Assembly: GCA_002842655.1 (NCBI GenBank)
Contig: PHDP01000004.1
Span: 1-49,165 of the forward strand
From: Bacteroidetes bacterium HGW-Bacteroidetes-14
Lineage (GTDB): Bacteria; Bacteroidota; Bacteroidia; Bacteroidales; UBA932
Direction: 5' to 3'
Length of the DNA stretch: 49,165 nt
Shown here: piece by piece, positions 7,626-16,518 of the stretch
Layout: each line of letters begins with the position of its first letter
How positions within the stretch are numbered: position 1 is the stretch's first letter
Translations under genes and position numbers: made by a program
The notes under the pieces: model-generated
The model's database searches: none
What the model was told of the DNA's origin: nothing
Seen by the model: the letters and a program-made list of their open reading frames with translations, nothing else

Positions 7626-10457
7626 TTAAAATTTGTACTGAATACCCAGGTAGAGACCTGCACCAGGTTTGAAACTTTTGGCTACCTGTCTCCTCTCCTG
7701 AACCTCTCCGTTTCCATCTATGTATCTTGGATACTGCTCAAAAACTATGGCCTGATTAAGAATATCACGGAATGAAGCCTTGAGTTCGGTTTTCTTTCCA
7801 ATCTTCTTTGTGATTACCAGATCAATAATATCTCTTGGCAATTCGTAGGTATCAGGTACATCATTATTAATACTTGCACCTGATCCTGTGTCTACTCTTC
7901 CAATGCCCACTATTCTGCGGCCTATTCTGTTGTACATGATTCCTGCGCTGAGACCTGCCTCAGGTTTATCATAAAAGAGTGATGCGTTTACAATGTAAGG
8001 AGACTGCCCCTGCATTGCCCTGTCCTTTTCGAGTGAGACAGACTGGTCGAAATCTACTGTGCTTGATATCATTGCTGCATTCAGACCGAGAGTAAGCTCC
8101 TTCACACCCAGAAAACCGAGGTTTTTGCGGATATCCAGCTCTACTCCGTAGTTTGTTGCAGAGAGTGCATTTTCAAATGTGTATGTGTAAGAACCGCCTG
8201 CGTCAAGATATGTCCATTCAATCGGGTTTATGAAATATTTGCCAAAAAGGGCAAAGGTTATGTATTCATCTGCAGATGGGTAATATTCATACCTGAGGTC
8301 AAAGTTGTGAATCTTTGCCTGTTTGAGATTTGGGTTACCCTTTACATCTGAGAACAGATTAAAGTCATAGAATACAGATGGTGAAACCTCACGAAACTCC
8401 TGTCTGTTTACAGATGAACCATATGCAAGTCTGAAGAGATTTCTCTTATCAAGATTGAATGAAGCATTTAGTGAAGGAAACAGGTCAAAGTGGTTGTAAT
8501 CCTTGTCCTTCGTAGAAAACTCATAAATCTTATCATATGTGGTAAGCCTCATCTGACCAGTCTCAGCCCTCAGACCTGCAATGATATTGAATCTGCCGGC
8601 AGGAATTTTCCACGACATATATGCAGATCCTGCCATGTTTCTGCCCTTGTAGCTGTTTCTGTTATCTGTATCTTCAAATATGTAGAGTTTGTCTGCAGAG
8701 AAATTCTCATCTGTGAGAATCTTCTCCACTACCTCACGGTAAACAAAATCTGCAGGAACAGCATATCTGTTAAAGCGGTAGAAAAACTGCCTGTTGCTGT
8801 TATCCCGGGTTTTATACTCACCATAAAATCCCGCCTTTACTTCGCTCTTAATTTCAGAACCCAGGGCAACCGGAAGAGTGTAATTTCCTGATAAAGAAAA
8901 GATATGCTCGTCAAGATTCGAGAAATCCCGGGTAATTTCATTCTGGTCAATCGCCATATGGCCAAAGAATTCATCACCTGCCACATTGTTCTCTTCTCTG
9001 TTAATTATCCTTCTGTCGGGCTGATTCATCCCCGCATATGAGTAACCCGCATTCCAGTCGTAATCTCCCCTGCCTGCCTTTCCGCTTCCGCTGAACTGGC
9101 CGGTATATGTTGTCCTTGCCGAATAGATGTACTCCTGTTTTTCCTGGATATATTTTGAACTGATGTTCTGCCATCCCTCCCTTGTGGTATACCTGTTTTT
9201 GCCCAGCTGGTTGAAGATATTTCTGAACTCGATCTTATGGTCTCCCTTCAGAAGGGTTATGTTGAGCATTGCACCAATTTTGTCATCAATCGTATACTGA
9301 TTGTCTACATAGTTGTAAATGTATTCAGACTGATCACTCACTGAGTTATAAACACCAAACCTGGCGTTCTGCATATCTGCATAGGTCTGATATCCGTGAG
9401 AATAGTTAAGAGCCCCTACAATTCCAAGTTCTGACCCGCCTTTTAGATTGTAATGTCTGTTTACCATGACATTAAGCCTTTGATCCGGTATTGGTTGCTG
9501 ACGCTTTACACTCCAGTCGTTTCTGAAACCCTCTTTTGTTATTTTTGTAACCAGAGCCTTATTATCGTTATCCATTCTCAGAGGCACTACAGACTTTAGC
9601 CCTCTTGCCCCATTGTCAAATCCAAGAAAATCTGTTACCGACGCTGTATTGTAGAAGTGATCGTTAAAATGCGTCGCACTGTTTAGATTCATACCATAGG
9701 TAATTACTGTCTCATTCTCAGACGGCATACTTTTGGTCATGATTTTCACAAAGCCCCCCGAGAAATCCGACGGAATCTCTGCGCTGGGAGATTTAACTAT
9801 CATTATACTCTCCAGCTGAGAACCCGGTAACATATCAAATGAAAAAGAGCGGGTGTCTGAATCTGTACTCGGAACGGCGTTATTGTTAATCCATACATTG
9901 TTATACCTTCCGGCAAGTCCTCTGACAACAATATATCTGTCATTGATAATTGATACACCCGGGATTCTTTTTACCACCTCTGCCGCGCTTCTGTCCTGAG
10001 ACCTGGAAATCTGGCGACCGGAAATTCCGCTCATTACAGCACCGGAGCTCCTTGTGGCCTCAACCATAGCAATCTCTGAGTTCATCCTTTTAACAGACGT
10101 TACCACAACTTCATTTAACTGAGTGGCATTCTCCTCCAGCATAATGTCAAAAGTATTGCTTCCAGCAGTAACAGAAAGGTCGCTTACAACAACTGTCAGA
10201 TATGAAATACAATCAATCCTTACTTTGTATTTACCTGCCGGAATTCCGGTAACAGAGTAATTTCCGTCAATATCTGTTGCTGCTCCTTTTTTTATCTCCT
10301 CCAGATAAACAGTTGCTCCAATTACAGGCAGGCCTGACTTCTTTTCAATTACTGTCCCCCTGAGAGTGCCACTGCCCTGAGCCAGGGACTCCCCGGCAGA
10401 AAATATCAGCACGAGTGCTGCAATAATTTTGATAGTTCTGACGATTCTTAGTTCCAC
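7626..10457 (-). CDS. TonB-dependent outer-membrane receptor with CarboxypepD_reg-like domain
   Basis: The 943-aa receptor has a signal peptide ending at about residue 26 (SLAQ). A CarboxypepD_reg-like domain follows (about 31-110, LRGTVIEKKSGLPVIGATV), then a plug (about 125-260, with RIPGVSIINDRYIVVRGLAGRY) and a beta-barrel ending in the aromatic YLGIQYKF. It imports a ligand across the outer membrane using TonB energy. Its downstream partner is the beta-helix lipoprotein rather than a SusD homologue, so it is not a standard glycan SusCD pair. A two-component system is transcribed divergently 131 bp away and may control it. Ligand unknown. Confidence 0.9.
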   Translation of the reverse strand: MELRIVRTIKIIAALVLIFSAGESLAQGSGTLRGTVIEKKSGLPVIGATVYLEEIKKGAATDIDGNYSVTGIPAGKYKVRIDCISYLTVVVSDLSVTAGSNTFDIMLEENATQLNEVVVTSVKRMNSEIAMVEATRSSGAVMSGISGRQISRSQDRSAAEVVKRIPGVSIINDRYIVVRGLAGRYNNVWINNNAVPSTDSDTRSFSFDMLPGSQLESIMIVKSPSAEIPSDFSGGFVKIMTKSMPSENETVITYGMNLNSATHFNDHFYNTASVTDFLGFDNGARGLKSVVPLRMDNDNKALVTKITKEGFRNDWSVKRQQPIPDQRLNVMVNRHYNLKGGSELGIVGALNYSHGYQTYADMQNARFGVYNSVSDQSEYIYNYVDNQYTIDDKIGAMLNITLLKGDHKIEFRNIFNQLGKNRYTTREGWQNISSKYIQEKQEYIYSARTTYTGQFSGSGKAGRGDYDWNAGYSYAGMNQPDRRIINREENNVAGDEFFGHMAIDQNEITRDFSNLDEHIFSLSGNYTLPVALGSEIKSEVKAGFYGEYKTRDNSNRQFFYRFNRYAVPADFVYREVVEKILTDENFSADKLYIFEDTDNRNSYKGRNMAGSAYMSWKIPAGRFNIIAGLRAETGQMRLTTYDKIYEFSTKDKDYNHFDLFPSLNASFNLDKRNLFRLAYGSSVNRQEFREVSPSVFYDFNLFSDVKGNPNLKQAKIHNFDLRYEYYPSADEYITFALFGKYFINPIEWTYLDAGGSYTYTFENALSATNYGVELDIRKNLGFLGVKELTLGLNAAMISSTVDFDQSVSLEKDRAMQGQSPYIVNASLFYDKPEAGLSAGIMYNRIGRRIVGIGRVDTGSGASINNDVPDTYELPRDIIDLVITKKIGKKTELKASFRDILNQAIVFEQYPRYIDGNGEVQERRQVAKSFKPGAGLYLGIQYKF

Positions 10458-10482
10458 TTTGTTTTGTTTTTGAAATATGCGG

Positions 10483-10490
10483 CAAAAGTA
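10483..10490 (-). promoter_or_regulatory. -7 element of the receptor operon (TACTTTTG)
   Basis: On the minus strand TACTTTTG matches TAnnTTTG, with a predicted transcription start about 20 nt before the receptor ATG. No convincing -33 TTTG is at the standard distance, which would suit an activator-dependent promoter. Confidence 0.45.
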
Positions 10491-10576
10491 TCCCCTCCTT
10501 GTTAAGCAGTTAAGTCAAAAAAATTAAGAAATTATTACAAGAGGGTTCACATCGTAATAATTCTGAAACATTAAAC

Positions 10577-10584
10577 TAAATTTG
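10577..10584 (+). promoter_or_regulatory. -7 element (TAAATTTG) giving a leaderless response-regulator mRNA
   Basis: TAAATTTG matches TAnnTTTG and is followed by only CAGC before the ATG at 10589. Transcription should begin at or within a few bases of the start codon, so the mRNA is probably leaderless. Confidence 0.5.
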
Positions 10585-10588
10585 CAGC

Positions 10589-11326
10589 ATGGAAAAAAAG
10601 AGAGTCCTTGTTGTAGATGACGAAGAGGATCTTTGCGAGATTCTCCGGTTCAACCTGATAAATGCAGGTTATATTGCCGACACTGCTTATTCGGCAGAGG
10701 ATGCATTTTCAAAACTCAAGAACAACTACGACCTCCTGCTGCTTGATGTTATGCTTGGCGGTATATCCGGATTCAAGCTGGCAGAGCTCATCAGAGAGGA
10801 GTATCGCAACAATGTCCCAATTATTTTCATTACTGCCAGGGATTCTGTCGAGGATAAACTAAAAGGATTTGGCACAGGCGCAGACGATTATATTCCCAAA
10901 CCATTTTCGGTAAAGGAGGTAATCGCAAGAGTCCAGGCTGTGCTGAGCAGAAGTGAGTACAGAAAACGTGAACACGAAACAGCCTCAGATGTAGCTCCTG
11001 TCATGACCCATGATAATCATAGTTCAGAAATTGTTCACGGAGGCATGGTAATCAATACTGAATCAAAGCTGCTCACAATTGACGGGGAGAGTGTCAAGCT
11101 CACAAAAAAGGAGTTTGAGATTCTGTTCATGCTTGCAGATGAGCCCGGAAAAATCTTTTCCAGAAGCAAGATTCTTGATAATGTATGGAAAAACGAAGCT
11201 TATGTTCTCGAAAGAACAGTTGATGTCCATATAGCCAGGTTACGAAAAAAACTGATGCAGTATGGCGGTACAATTGTGAACAGATCTGGTTACGGCTACT
11301 GTTTTGAATATTATGAAGGGCATTAA
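10589..11326 (+). CDS. OmpR/PhoB-family response regulator
   Basis: The 245-aa protein has a receiver domain (1-120) with the acidic pair D10-D11, phospho-acceptor D53 (LLLLDVML), a Thr/Ser switch in FITARDS and K in IPKPFS. A longer than usual linker (about 125-147) follows, then a winged-helix DNA-binding domain (about 150-242) with LTKKEFEILFMLADEPGKIFSR and RTVDVHIARLRKKL. It pairs with the next gene, a histidine kinase overlapping by 14 nt. The overall design is close to PhoB, but the phosphate role is only a guess. It is divergent from the TonB receptor operon, a likely target. Confidence 0.92.
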   Translation: MEKKRVLVVDDEEDLCEILRFNLINAGYIADTAYSAEDAFSKLKNNYDLLLLDVMLGGISGFKLAELIREEYRNNVPIIFITARDSVEDKLKGFGTGADDYIPKPFSVKEVIARVQAVLSRSEYRKREHETASDVAPVMTHDNHSSEIVHGGMVINTESKLLTIDGESVKLTKKEFEILFMLADEPGKIFSRSKILDNVWKNEAYVLERTVDVHIARLRKKLMQYGGTIVNRSGYGYCFEYYEGH

Positions 11327-12731
11327 AAGAATTGGTTATAAATATCAGGTCCTGATATATTTTTCGCTGCTCATAGCTGCGGTATCCCTTGCATTTGCCT
11401 TCATGTACACGCACCGTGAGAGGGTAGTTAAAATGGAGGTACTTAAGAGCTCAATGATTCCTTATGCAGATCTCATCTATGCTCAGATTACAGTCGACTC
11501 TCTCCCTGCAGATAAAGAGCACATAACTGCGATTATGTCGGGAATTGAAAAGGTCATACCTGCAAATTACAGAATTACAGTACTTTCAGATGACGCATGG
11601 GTTCTCTTTGACAATGGTGCAGACAAAGACATTATTACAGATAACCACCTGAACAGACCGGAACTTGCAGAGGCTGGAAGGGAGGGAACAGGGTCAGAGA
11701 TTCGCTTCTCGAAAACCCTCAAAAAAGAGTTTCTCTATGTGGCAAAACATTATCCCGGGCTTTATGTAAGAGTGGCCCTGGAATATAATGAAAGTGTACT
11801 TCCGGTGGTAATTGCAGAGAACAGATATATGGTCTTCATTCTTCTTGTTTTTGCGGGTGTTATAGCTGCCCTGGTCATAATTATCAGAAGAATAAGCAGA
11901 CCGGTTAAGGCTCTTAAGGAGTTTGTGGGAGTTGTAAAAGAGGGTGGCGACGATTTTAACGGCATAAGATTTACAGATGACGAACTTGGTGAGGTGGGCG
12001 AAAAAATCATGGCAGCATTCCGTCAGCTCGAAGAGACAAAAAGATACAAGCAGGAACTTACCCATAATGTTGCTCATGAATTAAAGACTCCTGTTGCAGG
12101 AATTATGGGATATCTTGAGACCCTGCTTCAGCAGGAGAATATTGACAAGGCGCAGTCACGATTTTTCCTTGAGAGGGCATATGCCCAGACACTGCGACTC
12201 TCTGCCATAATAAATGACATTTCGATACTCAATAAAATTGAGGAGGCTCCGGACAAATTTGAACTGGAACCTATAAATGTTCATAGCTGTATTGATGAAA
12301 TCAGAAGCGACCTCTCATTCAGGCTGGAAGAGAAGAGAATAGAGTTCAATAACAAGGTAGACAGCAGACTCAAGATTGAAGGGAGTTATATACTTATTTA
12401 CTCTCTATTCAAAAACCTTATTGACAACACAGTAGACCATGCAGGTGAGGGTGTGAAAATCTATATTGAAAACATTCCTGCACCCACCGGTTTTGCAGGA
12501 TTCAGATATTACGACACCGGCAAGGGTGTGCCTGATGAACACCGGCAAAGAATCTTCGAAAGATTTTACAGAGTGGAAAAGGGAAGAAGCCGCAAGAGCG
12601 GTGGCTCCGGACTGGGACTCTCAATTGTAAAGAACGCTGTAACACTTCACCGGGGCACAATTAAAGCGGGCAACTATCCTAACGGCGGGCTGCTTTTTGA
12701 ATTTACCCTCTCTTTAAGTTTGAAGTCTTAG
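11313..12731 (+). CDS. Sensor histidine kinase, partner of the preceding response regulator
   Basis: 472 aa from the ATG at 11313; the ORF track uses a TTG three codons earlier. Two membrane helices (about 10-32 and 170-192) flank a periplasmic sensor region of about 135 aa. A HAMP-like segment ([14 protein letters not shown]) leads to HisKA with H255 in NVAHELKTP. HATPase_c has the N box [14 protein letters not shown]1 YDTGKGVP, F box IFERFYRV and G2 SGGSGLGLS. The design is PhoR-like. It overlaps the response regulator by 14 nt, so the two are co-translated, and ends in a 4-nt convergent overlap with folE. Confidence 0.92.
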   Translation: MKGIKRIGYKYQVLIYFSLLIAAVSLAFAFMYTHRERVVKMEVLKSSMIPYADLIYAQITVDSLPADKEHITAIMSGIEKVIPANYRITVLSDDAWVLFDNGADKDIITDNHLNRPELAEAGREGTGSEIRFSKTLKKEFLYVAKHYPGLYVRVALEYNESVLPVVIAENRYMVFILLVFAGVIAALVIIIRRISRPVKALKEFVGVVKEGGDDFNGIRFTDDELGEVGEKIMAAFRQLEETKRYKQELTHNVAHELKTPVAGIMGYLETLLQQENIDKAQSRFFLERAYAQTLRLSAIINDISILNKIEEAPDKFELEPINVHSCIDEIRSDLSFRLEEKRIEFNNKVDSRLKIEGSYILIYSLFKNLIDNTVDHAGEGVKIYIENIPAPTGFAGFRYYDTGKGVPDEHRQRIFERFYRVEKGRSRKSGGSGLGLSIVKNAVTLHRGTIKAGNYPNGGLLFEFTLSLSLKS

Positions 12732-13327
12732 TGCAGCTTAACACCAATAAGGTGCATGAACTCCTCTCTTGTGCGGATATCCTTAAGGAAAGCTCCTGTG
12801 AAAGCAGAGGTTGTGGTTACTGAATTTTGTTTCTGTACTCCCCTTATCTGCATGCACATATGAGATGCTTCAATTACAACTGCAACACCAAGAGGATTCA
12901 GAGTGTCCTGAATGCAATCCCTTATCTGAACCGTAAGCCGCTCCTGTACCTGAAGCCTTCTTGCAAAGGCCTCCACAACTCTTGCAACCTTACTCAAACC
13001 TGTAATGTATCCGTTTGGAATATAAGCCACATGTGCCTTACCGTAAAAAGGCAACATGTGATGCTCGCACAGCGAATAGAGTTCAATATCTTTAACAAGC
13101 ACCATCTGCTGGTACTCCTCCTTAAACTTAGCAGAATTGAGAATAGCAGCAGGATCTGTATCGTATCCCTGTGTCAGAAACTGAATGGATCTTGCAACCC
13201 TTACAGGAGTCTTTTCGAGGCCTTCACGGGAAGAGTCCTCTCCTATTAAATCCAGTATATTCTTATAGTTTACAGCAAGTTTCTGAGTTGTCTCTTCGTC
13301 GTACTGCTCTATCTTTGTATATGCCAT
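12728..13327 (-). CDS. folE: GTP cyclohydrolase I (type IA)
   Basis: Converts GTP to 7,8-dihydroneopterin triphosphate, the first step of folate and queuosine/pterin synthesis. The zinc ligands are visible: C87 and H90 in [10 protein letters not shown], and C158 in SHMCMQ. Other family motifs are [13 protein letters not shown] and QERLTVQI. The 199-aa length is typical. It is divergent from mqnB across 47 bp and convergent with the histidine kinase. queA, a late queuosine gene, is also in this window, though far away. Confidence 0.95.
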   Translation of the reverse strand: MAYTKIEQYDEETTQKLAVNYKNILDLIGEDSSREGLEKTPVRVARSIQFLTQGYDTDPAAILNSAKFKEEYQQMVLVKDIELYSLCEHHMLPFYGKAHVAYIPNGYITGLSKVARVVEAFARRLQVQERLTVQIRDCIQDTLNPLGVAVVIEASHMCMQIRGVQKQNSVTTTSAFTGAFLKDIRTREEFMHLIGVKLH

Positions 13328-13337
13328 AATAATTGTC

Positions 13338-13345
13338 TAATTTCG
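13338..13345 (+). promoter_or_regulatory. Possible -7 element of mqnB (TAATTTCG)
   Basis: TAATTTCG differs from TAnnTTTG at one position and lies 29 nt before the ATG at 13375. It sits inside the region the ORF track translates from a TTG at 13333, which argues against that upstream start. Confidence 0.35.
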
Positions 13346-13374
13346 TGCAATATTACAAAAAAAGAGAATACAAC

Positions 13375-14052
13375 ATGAGAATACTGATGACTGCAGCCGA
13401 GGAGGAGGAGATCATCACAGCCCGTCAGGCTTTCAATTCCCTGTCCAGAAGCGAGCAATACGCACTTGATATAACTTACATGCTTACAGGCATTGGCACC
13501 ACCTCTACAAGCTACAGACTAACAAAAATGCTCAATACTGCACCGGCACCATTTGATCTTGCAGTAAACATTGGCATAGCAGGAAGCTTTACTCCTGATT
13601 TTCCTATAGGTTCAGTTGCCAGGGTTGACAAGGAGTTTTTCGGCGACCTGGGATTTGAAACTTTCACAGGATTTCAGACACTCTTCGATTACAAAATTCT
13701 GGATGCAGATACTCATCCCTACAAAGGAGGAGCGCTGCACTCTCCGGAACTCTCTGCAGATGCAGAAAAGGCAATGTCACAATACAAAAGGGCAACAGGC
13801 GTAACAGTGCAGACAGTAAGCGGACTTCCGGAAAAAACAGTTCAGCTTATAAAGGGGTTTGAGCCTCAGATTGAGAGTATGGAGGGAGCTGCATTTTTCT
13901 ATGTGTGCATCCTGGAAAAGATTCCGTTTATTGAAATAAGATCCGTTTCCAACGAAGTAGGTGAGCGAGACAGAAGCAAATGGAATATTCCGCTGGCTCT
14001 GGATTCGCTAAAAGAGGCAAACAAAAAACTCTTTGAATCGCTTGTGAAATGA
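13375..14052 (+). CDS. mqnB: Futalosine hydrolase
   Basis: Removes the base from futalosine to give dehypoxanthine futalosine, a step of the futalosine route to menaquinone. It belongs to the nucleoside phosphorylase/MTA nucleosidase fold: VNIGIAGSF in the first half, MEGAAFFYVC (nucleoside-binding loop) and RSVSNEVGERDRSKW, whose NE..(D/E)R pattern is typical of MqnB. From the ATG at 13375 it has 225 aa, the usual family size; the TTG-started track version adds 14 residues that overlap the promoter. The stop overlaps the mqnD start by 4 nt (ATGA), linking the two steps. Confidence 0.88.
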   Translation: MRILMTAAEEEEIITARQAFNSLSRSEQYALDITYMLTGIGTTSTSYRLTKMLNTAPAPFDLAVNIGIAGSFTPDFPIGSVARVDKEFFGDLGFETFTGFQTLFDYKILDADTHPYKGGALHSPELSADAEKAMSQYKRATGVTVQTVSGLPEKTVQLIKGFEPQIESMEGAAFFYVCILEKIPFIEIRSVSNEVGERDRSKWNIPLALDSLKEANKKLFESLVK

Positions 14053-14906
14053 AACTGAAACTAGCATACTCACCCTGCCCCAACGACACATTTGCCTTCC
14101 ACGCAATGGTACACGGGATGGTTGATACAGAGGGACTTGAATTTGAAACAGTTCTTGCAGATGTGGAGCAGCTGAACACCGGTGCTGCGGCAGGTAAATT
14201 TGAGATTTGCAAACTTAGTTATCATGCATTTTTCCAGCTTAGTGATAGTTATGTTATGCTTCGTTCGGGCAGTGCCCTTGGTTATCATAACGGCCCTCTG
14301 CTGGTCACAACAGAAAACAGTCAGCTTAACAAGCTAAGAGGAGAGGAACTTGCAAAGGCCCTTGCAGATGCAAAAGTTGTTATTCCCGGAAGGATGACAA
14401 CCGGAGCGCTTTTGCTCAAAGTAGCATTTCCAATGATTAAAAATACTACTCCGGTAATATTTTCAGAGATTGAAAAACTTGTGCTTGATGGCAGTTTTGA
14501 CGCCGGAGTTCTTATTCATGAAGCAAGATTTACCTACAAAGAGAAGGGTCTTTCGCTGATAACAGACCTTGGCGAACACTGGCAGAAAATTTCAGGACTC
14601 CCCGTTCCGCTTGGAGGAATAGCTGTAACCAGGAGGCTGGACCCGGACACTGCCCGAAAAGTGAACAGAGTACTAAGAAGAAGCATTGAGTTTGCAATGC
14701 ACAATCCCTCTGCCTCTCAGGAATATGTTACCTGTAATGCGCAGGAGATGGACCCTCAGGTACAGAAACAGCATATTGAACTCTTCGTAAATGACTTTAG
14801 TATAGATATTGGAGTTGAAGGAGAGAGGGCCGCGGTAGCTCTCTTCAGAATACTTACTCAGGTGAGCCCGGAAATTAATTTCAGAGATGACCTCTTTATT
14901 TTGTAG
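14049..14906 (+). CDS. mqnD: 1,4-dihydroxy-6-naphthoate synthase
   Basis: Converts cyclic dehypoxanthine futalosine to 1,4-dihydroxy-6-naphthoate in menaquinone biosynthesis. The N-terminal SPCPNDTFAFHAMVHG and the stretch CKLSYHAFFQL are characteristic of MqnD, a periplasmic-binding-protein-like fold; VLIHEARFTY in the middle is also conserved. 285 aa is normal. ATGA overlap with mqnB shows one transcript. The other pathway genes (mqnA, mqnC, mqnE) are not in the window. Confidence 0.92.
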   Translation: MKLKLAYSPCPNDTFAFHAMVHGMVDTEGLEFETVLADVEQLNTGAAAGKFEICKLSYHAFFQLSDSYVMLRSGSALGYHNGPLLVTTENSQLNKLRGEELAKALADAKVVIPGRMTTGALLLKVAFPMIKNTTPVIFSEIEKLVLDGSFDAGVLIHEARFTYKEKGLSLITDLGEHWQKISGLPVPLGGIAVTRRLDPDTARKVNRVLRRSIEFAMHNPSASQEYVTCNAQEMDPQVQKQHIELFVNDFSIDIGVEGERAAVALFRILTQVSPEINFRDDLFIL

Positions 14907-14930
14907 ATTTACCCATTAAAACATCCCCAG

Positions 14931-15638
14931 ATGAACAGCGAAGTAATTAAAATTCACGACATTAAAAAGATTTACAAGGTTGGCAACCAGGAGGTAAGAG
15001 CACTGGATGGCGTCGATCTTATTATTAAAAGGAACGAATATGTCGCAATAATGGGTCCTTCAGGTTCCGGAAAATCTACAATGATGAACATTCTGGGATG
15101 TCTTGACAGCCCCAGTGACGGATCATATGTCCTGAACGGAACCGATGTTTCACAAATGGCCGACAATGAACTTGCCGAGGTCAGAAACAAGGAGATTGGA
15201 TTTATTTTTCAGTCCTTTAACCTGCTTCCAAGGTATACTGCACTTGAGAATGTGGCATTACCACTAATCTATTCGGGAGAGCCAAAGAGTGTCAGAGACA
15301 AACGGGCAGAGGAGGCACTTGAGAGTGTCGACCTGACAGACCGTATGCACCACAGGCCAAACGAACTCTCCGGAGGACAGAGGCAGCGTGTGGCTGTTGC
15401 AAGAGCCCTGGTAAACAGCCCGTCAATGATACTGGCAGACGAGCCTACAGGAAACCTTGACTCAAAAACTTCAATTGATATTATGAAACTTTTTGAGAAA
15501 ATTCACAACAAGGGGAACACAATAATTGTTGTAACGCACGAAGAGGATATTGCAAGACATGCACACAGGATAATCAGACTCAGGGACGGAAAAATTGAGT
15601 CAGACGAAGTAAACACAAATCCTGTGAGACACTCTTAA
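14931..15638 (+). CDS. LolD/MacB-type ABC transporter ATP-binding protein
   Basis: 235-aa ATPase: Walker [10 protein letters not shown] (42-50), Q-loop IFQSFNLLP, signature LSGGQ (146-150), Walker B plus D-loop [12 protein letters not shown] (167-178), and H-loop VVTHEEDIA. Sequence style ([31 protein letters not shown]) is that of the MacB/LolD/FtsE group, which power lipoprotein release or mechanotransmission by FtsX-like permeases. No permease gene is adjacent; the neighbours are menaquinone and cobalamin genes in what looks like one transcript (24 nt after mqnD). Which permease it serves is unknown. Confidence 0.88.
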   Translation: MNSEVIKIHDIKKIYKVGNQEVRALDGVDLIIKRNEYVAIMGPSGSGKSTMMNILGCLDSPSDGSYVLNGTDVSQMADNELAEVRNKEIGFIFQSFNLLPRYTALENVALPLIYSGEPKSVRDKRAEEALESVDLTDRMHHRPNELSGGQRQRVAVARALVNSPSMILADEPTGNLDSKTSIDIMKLFEKIHNKGNTIIVVTHEEDIARHAHRIIRLRDGKIESDEVNTNPVRHS

Positions 15639-15664
15639 TTCAAAAAAACTGAGTGATGAAAGAG

Positions 15665-16201
15665 ATGAATATATACACTAAGACAGGCGATAAAGGTACC
15701 ACATCGCTTGTTGGAGGAGCAAGAGTTAGCAAGGACGATCCTAAAGTGAATGCATACGGAAATGTTGACGAACTCATTTCCCACATTGCACTTTTGAGGG
15801 CAGATGCCTTTGGAGCTCCCCTGCACGAAAACCTCAGAAGAATACAGGCGAACCTTATGCTTGTGGCTGCTCACCTTGCGGCAGACGACCACGGGGCAAA
15901 AAAGCTGAAACCTTTTGATCAGGCAGAGACAGAGTTTCTTGAGAAACAGATTGACCTGATGGTTTCTGAACTTCCTGAGCAAACAGCTTTCATTCTTCCG
16001 GAAAGACCAAGAGTTGCTGCTGAATGCCATATTGCCAGAACTATCTGCAGAAGAGCAGAGCGTTCATGCATTGCACTTATGACTGAGCCAAGAATCGATA
16101 TATCAGTCAAATACCTGAACAGATTATCTGATTATCTGTTCGTCTATGCACGCTATCTTGCCATGATTAACGGCGTTGCCGATGATTTTTGGCAACAATA
16201 G
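15665..16201 (+). CDS. Cob(I)yrinic acid a,c-diamide adenosyltransferase, PduO type
   Basis: Transfers the adenosyl group of ATP to cob(I)alamin-type corrinoids, making adenosylcobalamin for B12-dependent enzymes. The N-terminal ATP-binding signature YTKTGDKGTTSLVGG is intact, followed by the helical-bundle motifs RRAERSCIAL and YLNRLSDYLFVYARY. The track begins with a GTG at 15653; the ATG at 15665 (MNIYTKTGDKG) matches homologue starts and gives 178 aa. It lies about 26 nt after the ABC ATPase gene. Confidence 0.9.
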   Translation: MNIYTKTGDKGTTSLVGGARVSKDDPKVNAYGNVDELISHIALLRADAFGAPLHENLRRIQANLMLVAAHLAADDHGAKKLKPFDQAETEFLEKQIDLMVSELPEQTAFILPERPRVAAECHIARTICRRAERSCIALMTEPRIDISVKYLNRLSDYLFVYARYLAMINGVADDFWQQ

Positions 16202-16224
16202 ATTGGAAATTAAATATAATTGAG

Positions 16225-16232
16225 TATCTTCG
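16225..16232 (+). promoter_or_regulatory. Possible -7 element (TATCTTCG) before the DUF2795 gene
   Basis: TATCTTCG differs from TAnnTTTG at one base and lies in the 85-bp gap, about 55 nt before the start at 16287. It would drive the DUF2795-trkA pair. Confidence 0.4.
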
Positions 16233-16286
16233 CAAACTATTTCCAAAAAATTAACCCAAGTACTTAATATTTAACTACTTACCACT

Positions 16287-16508
16287 ATGTACTGGACACT
16301 AGAACTTGCTTCAAAACTCGAAGATGCTCCATGGCCCGCAACTAAAGAAGAGTTGATAGACTATGCAACCAGATCGGGTGCACCACTTGAAGTGATTGAA
16401 AACCTTGAGGATCTGGAAGATGACGGAGAAGTGTATGACAGCATCGAAGACATCTGGCCCGATTATCCAAGTAAAGAGGACTTCTTCTTCAATGAAGAGG
16501 AGTACTAA
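16287..16508 (+). CDS. DUF2795 domain protein
   Basis: Small acidic 73-aa cytoplasmic protein that matches the DUF2795 family found across Bacteroidota: MYWTLELASKLEDAPWPATKEELIDYATRSGAP, then VIENLEDLEDDGEVYDSIEDIWPDYP. The N-terminal half looks like a short helix-turn-helix-like bundle and the C-terminal half is strongly acidic (EDLEDD, NEEEY). Molecular function is unknown. It starts a likely two-gene unit with trkA, 10 nt downstream. Confidence 0.85.
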   Translation: MYWTLELASKLEDAPWPATKEELIDYATRSGAPLEVIENLEDLEDDGEVYDSIEDIWPDYPSKEDFFFNEEEY

Positions 16509-16518
16509 ATAATAAGTT

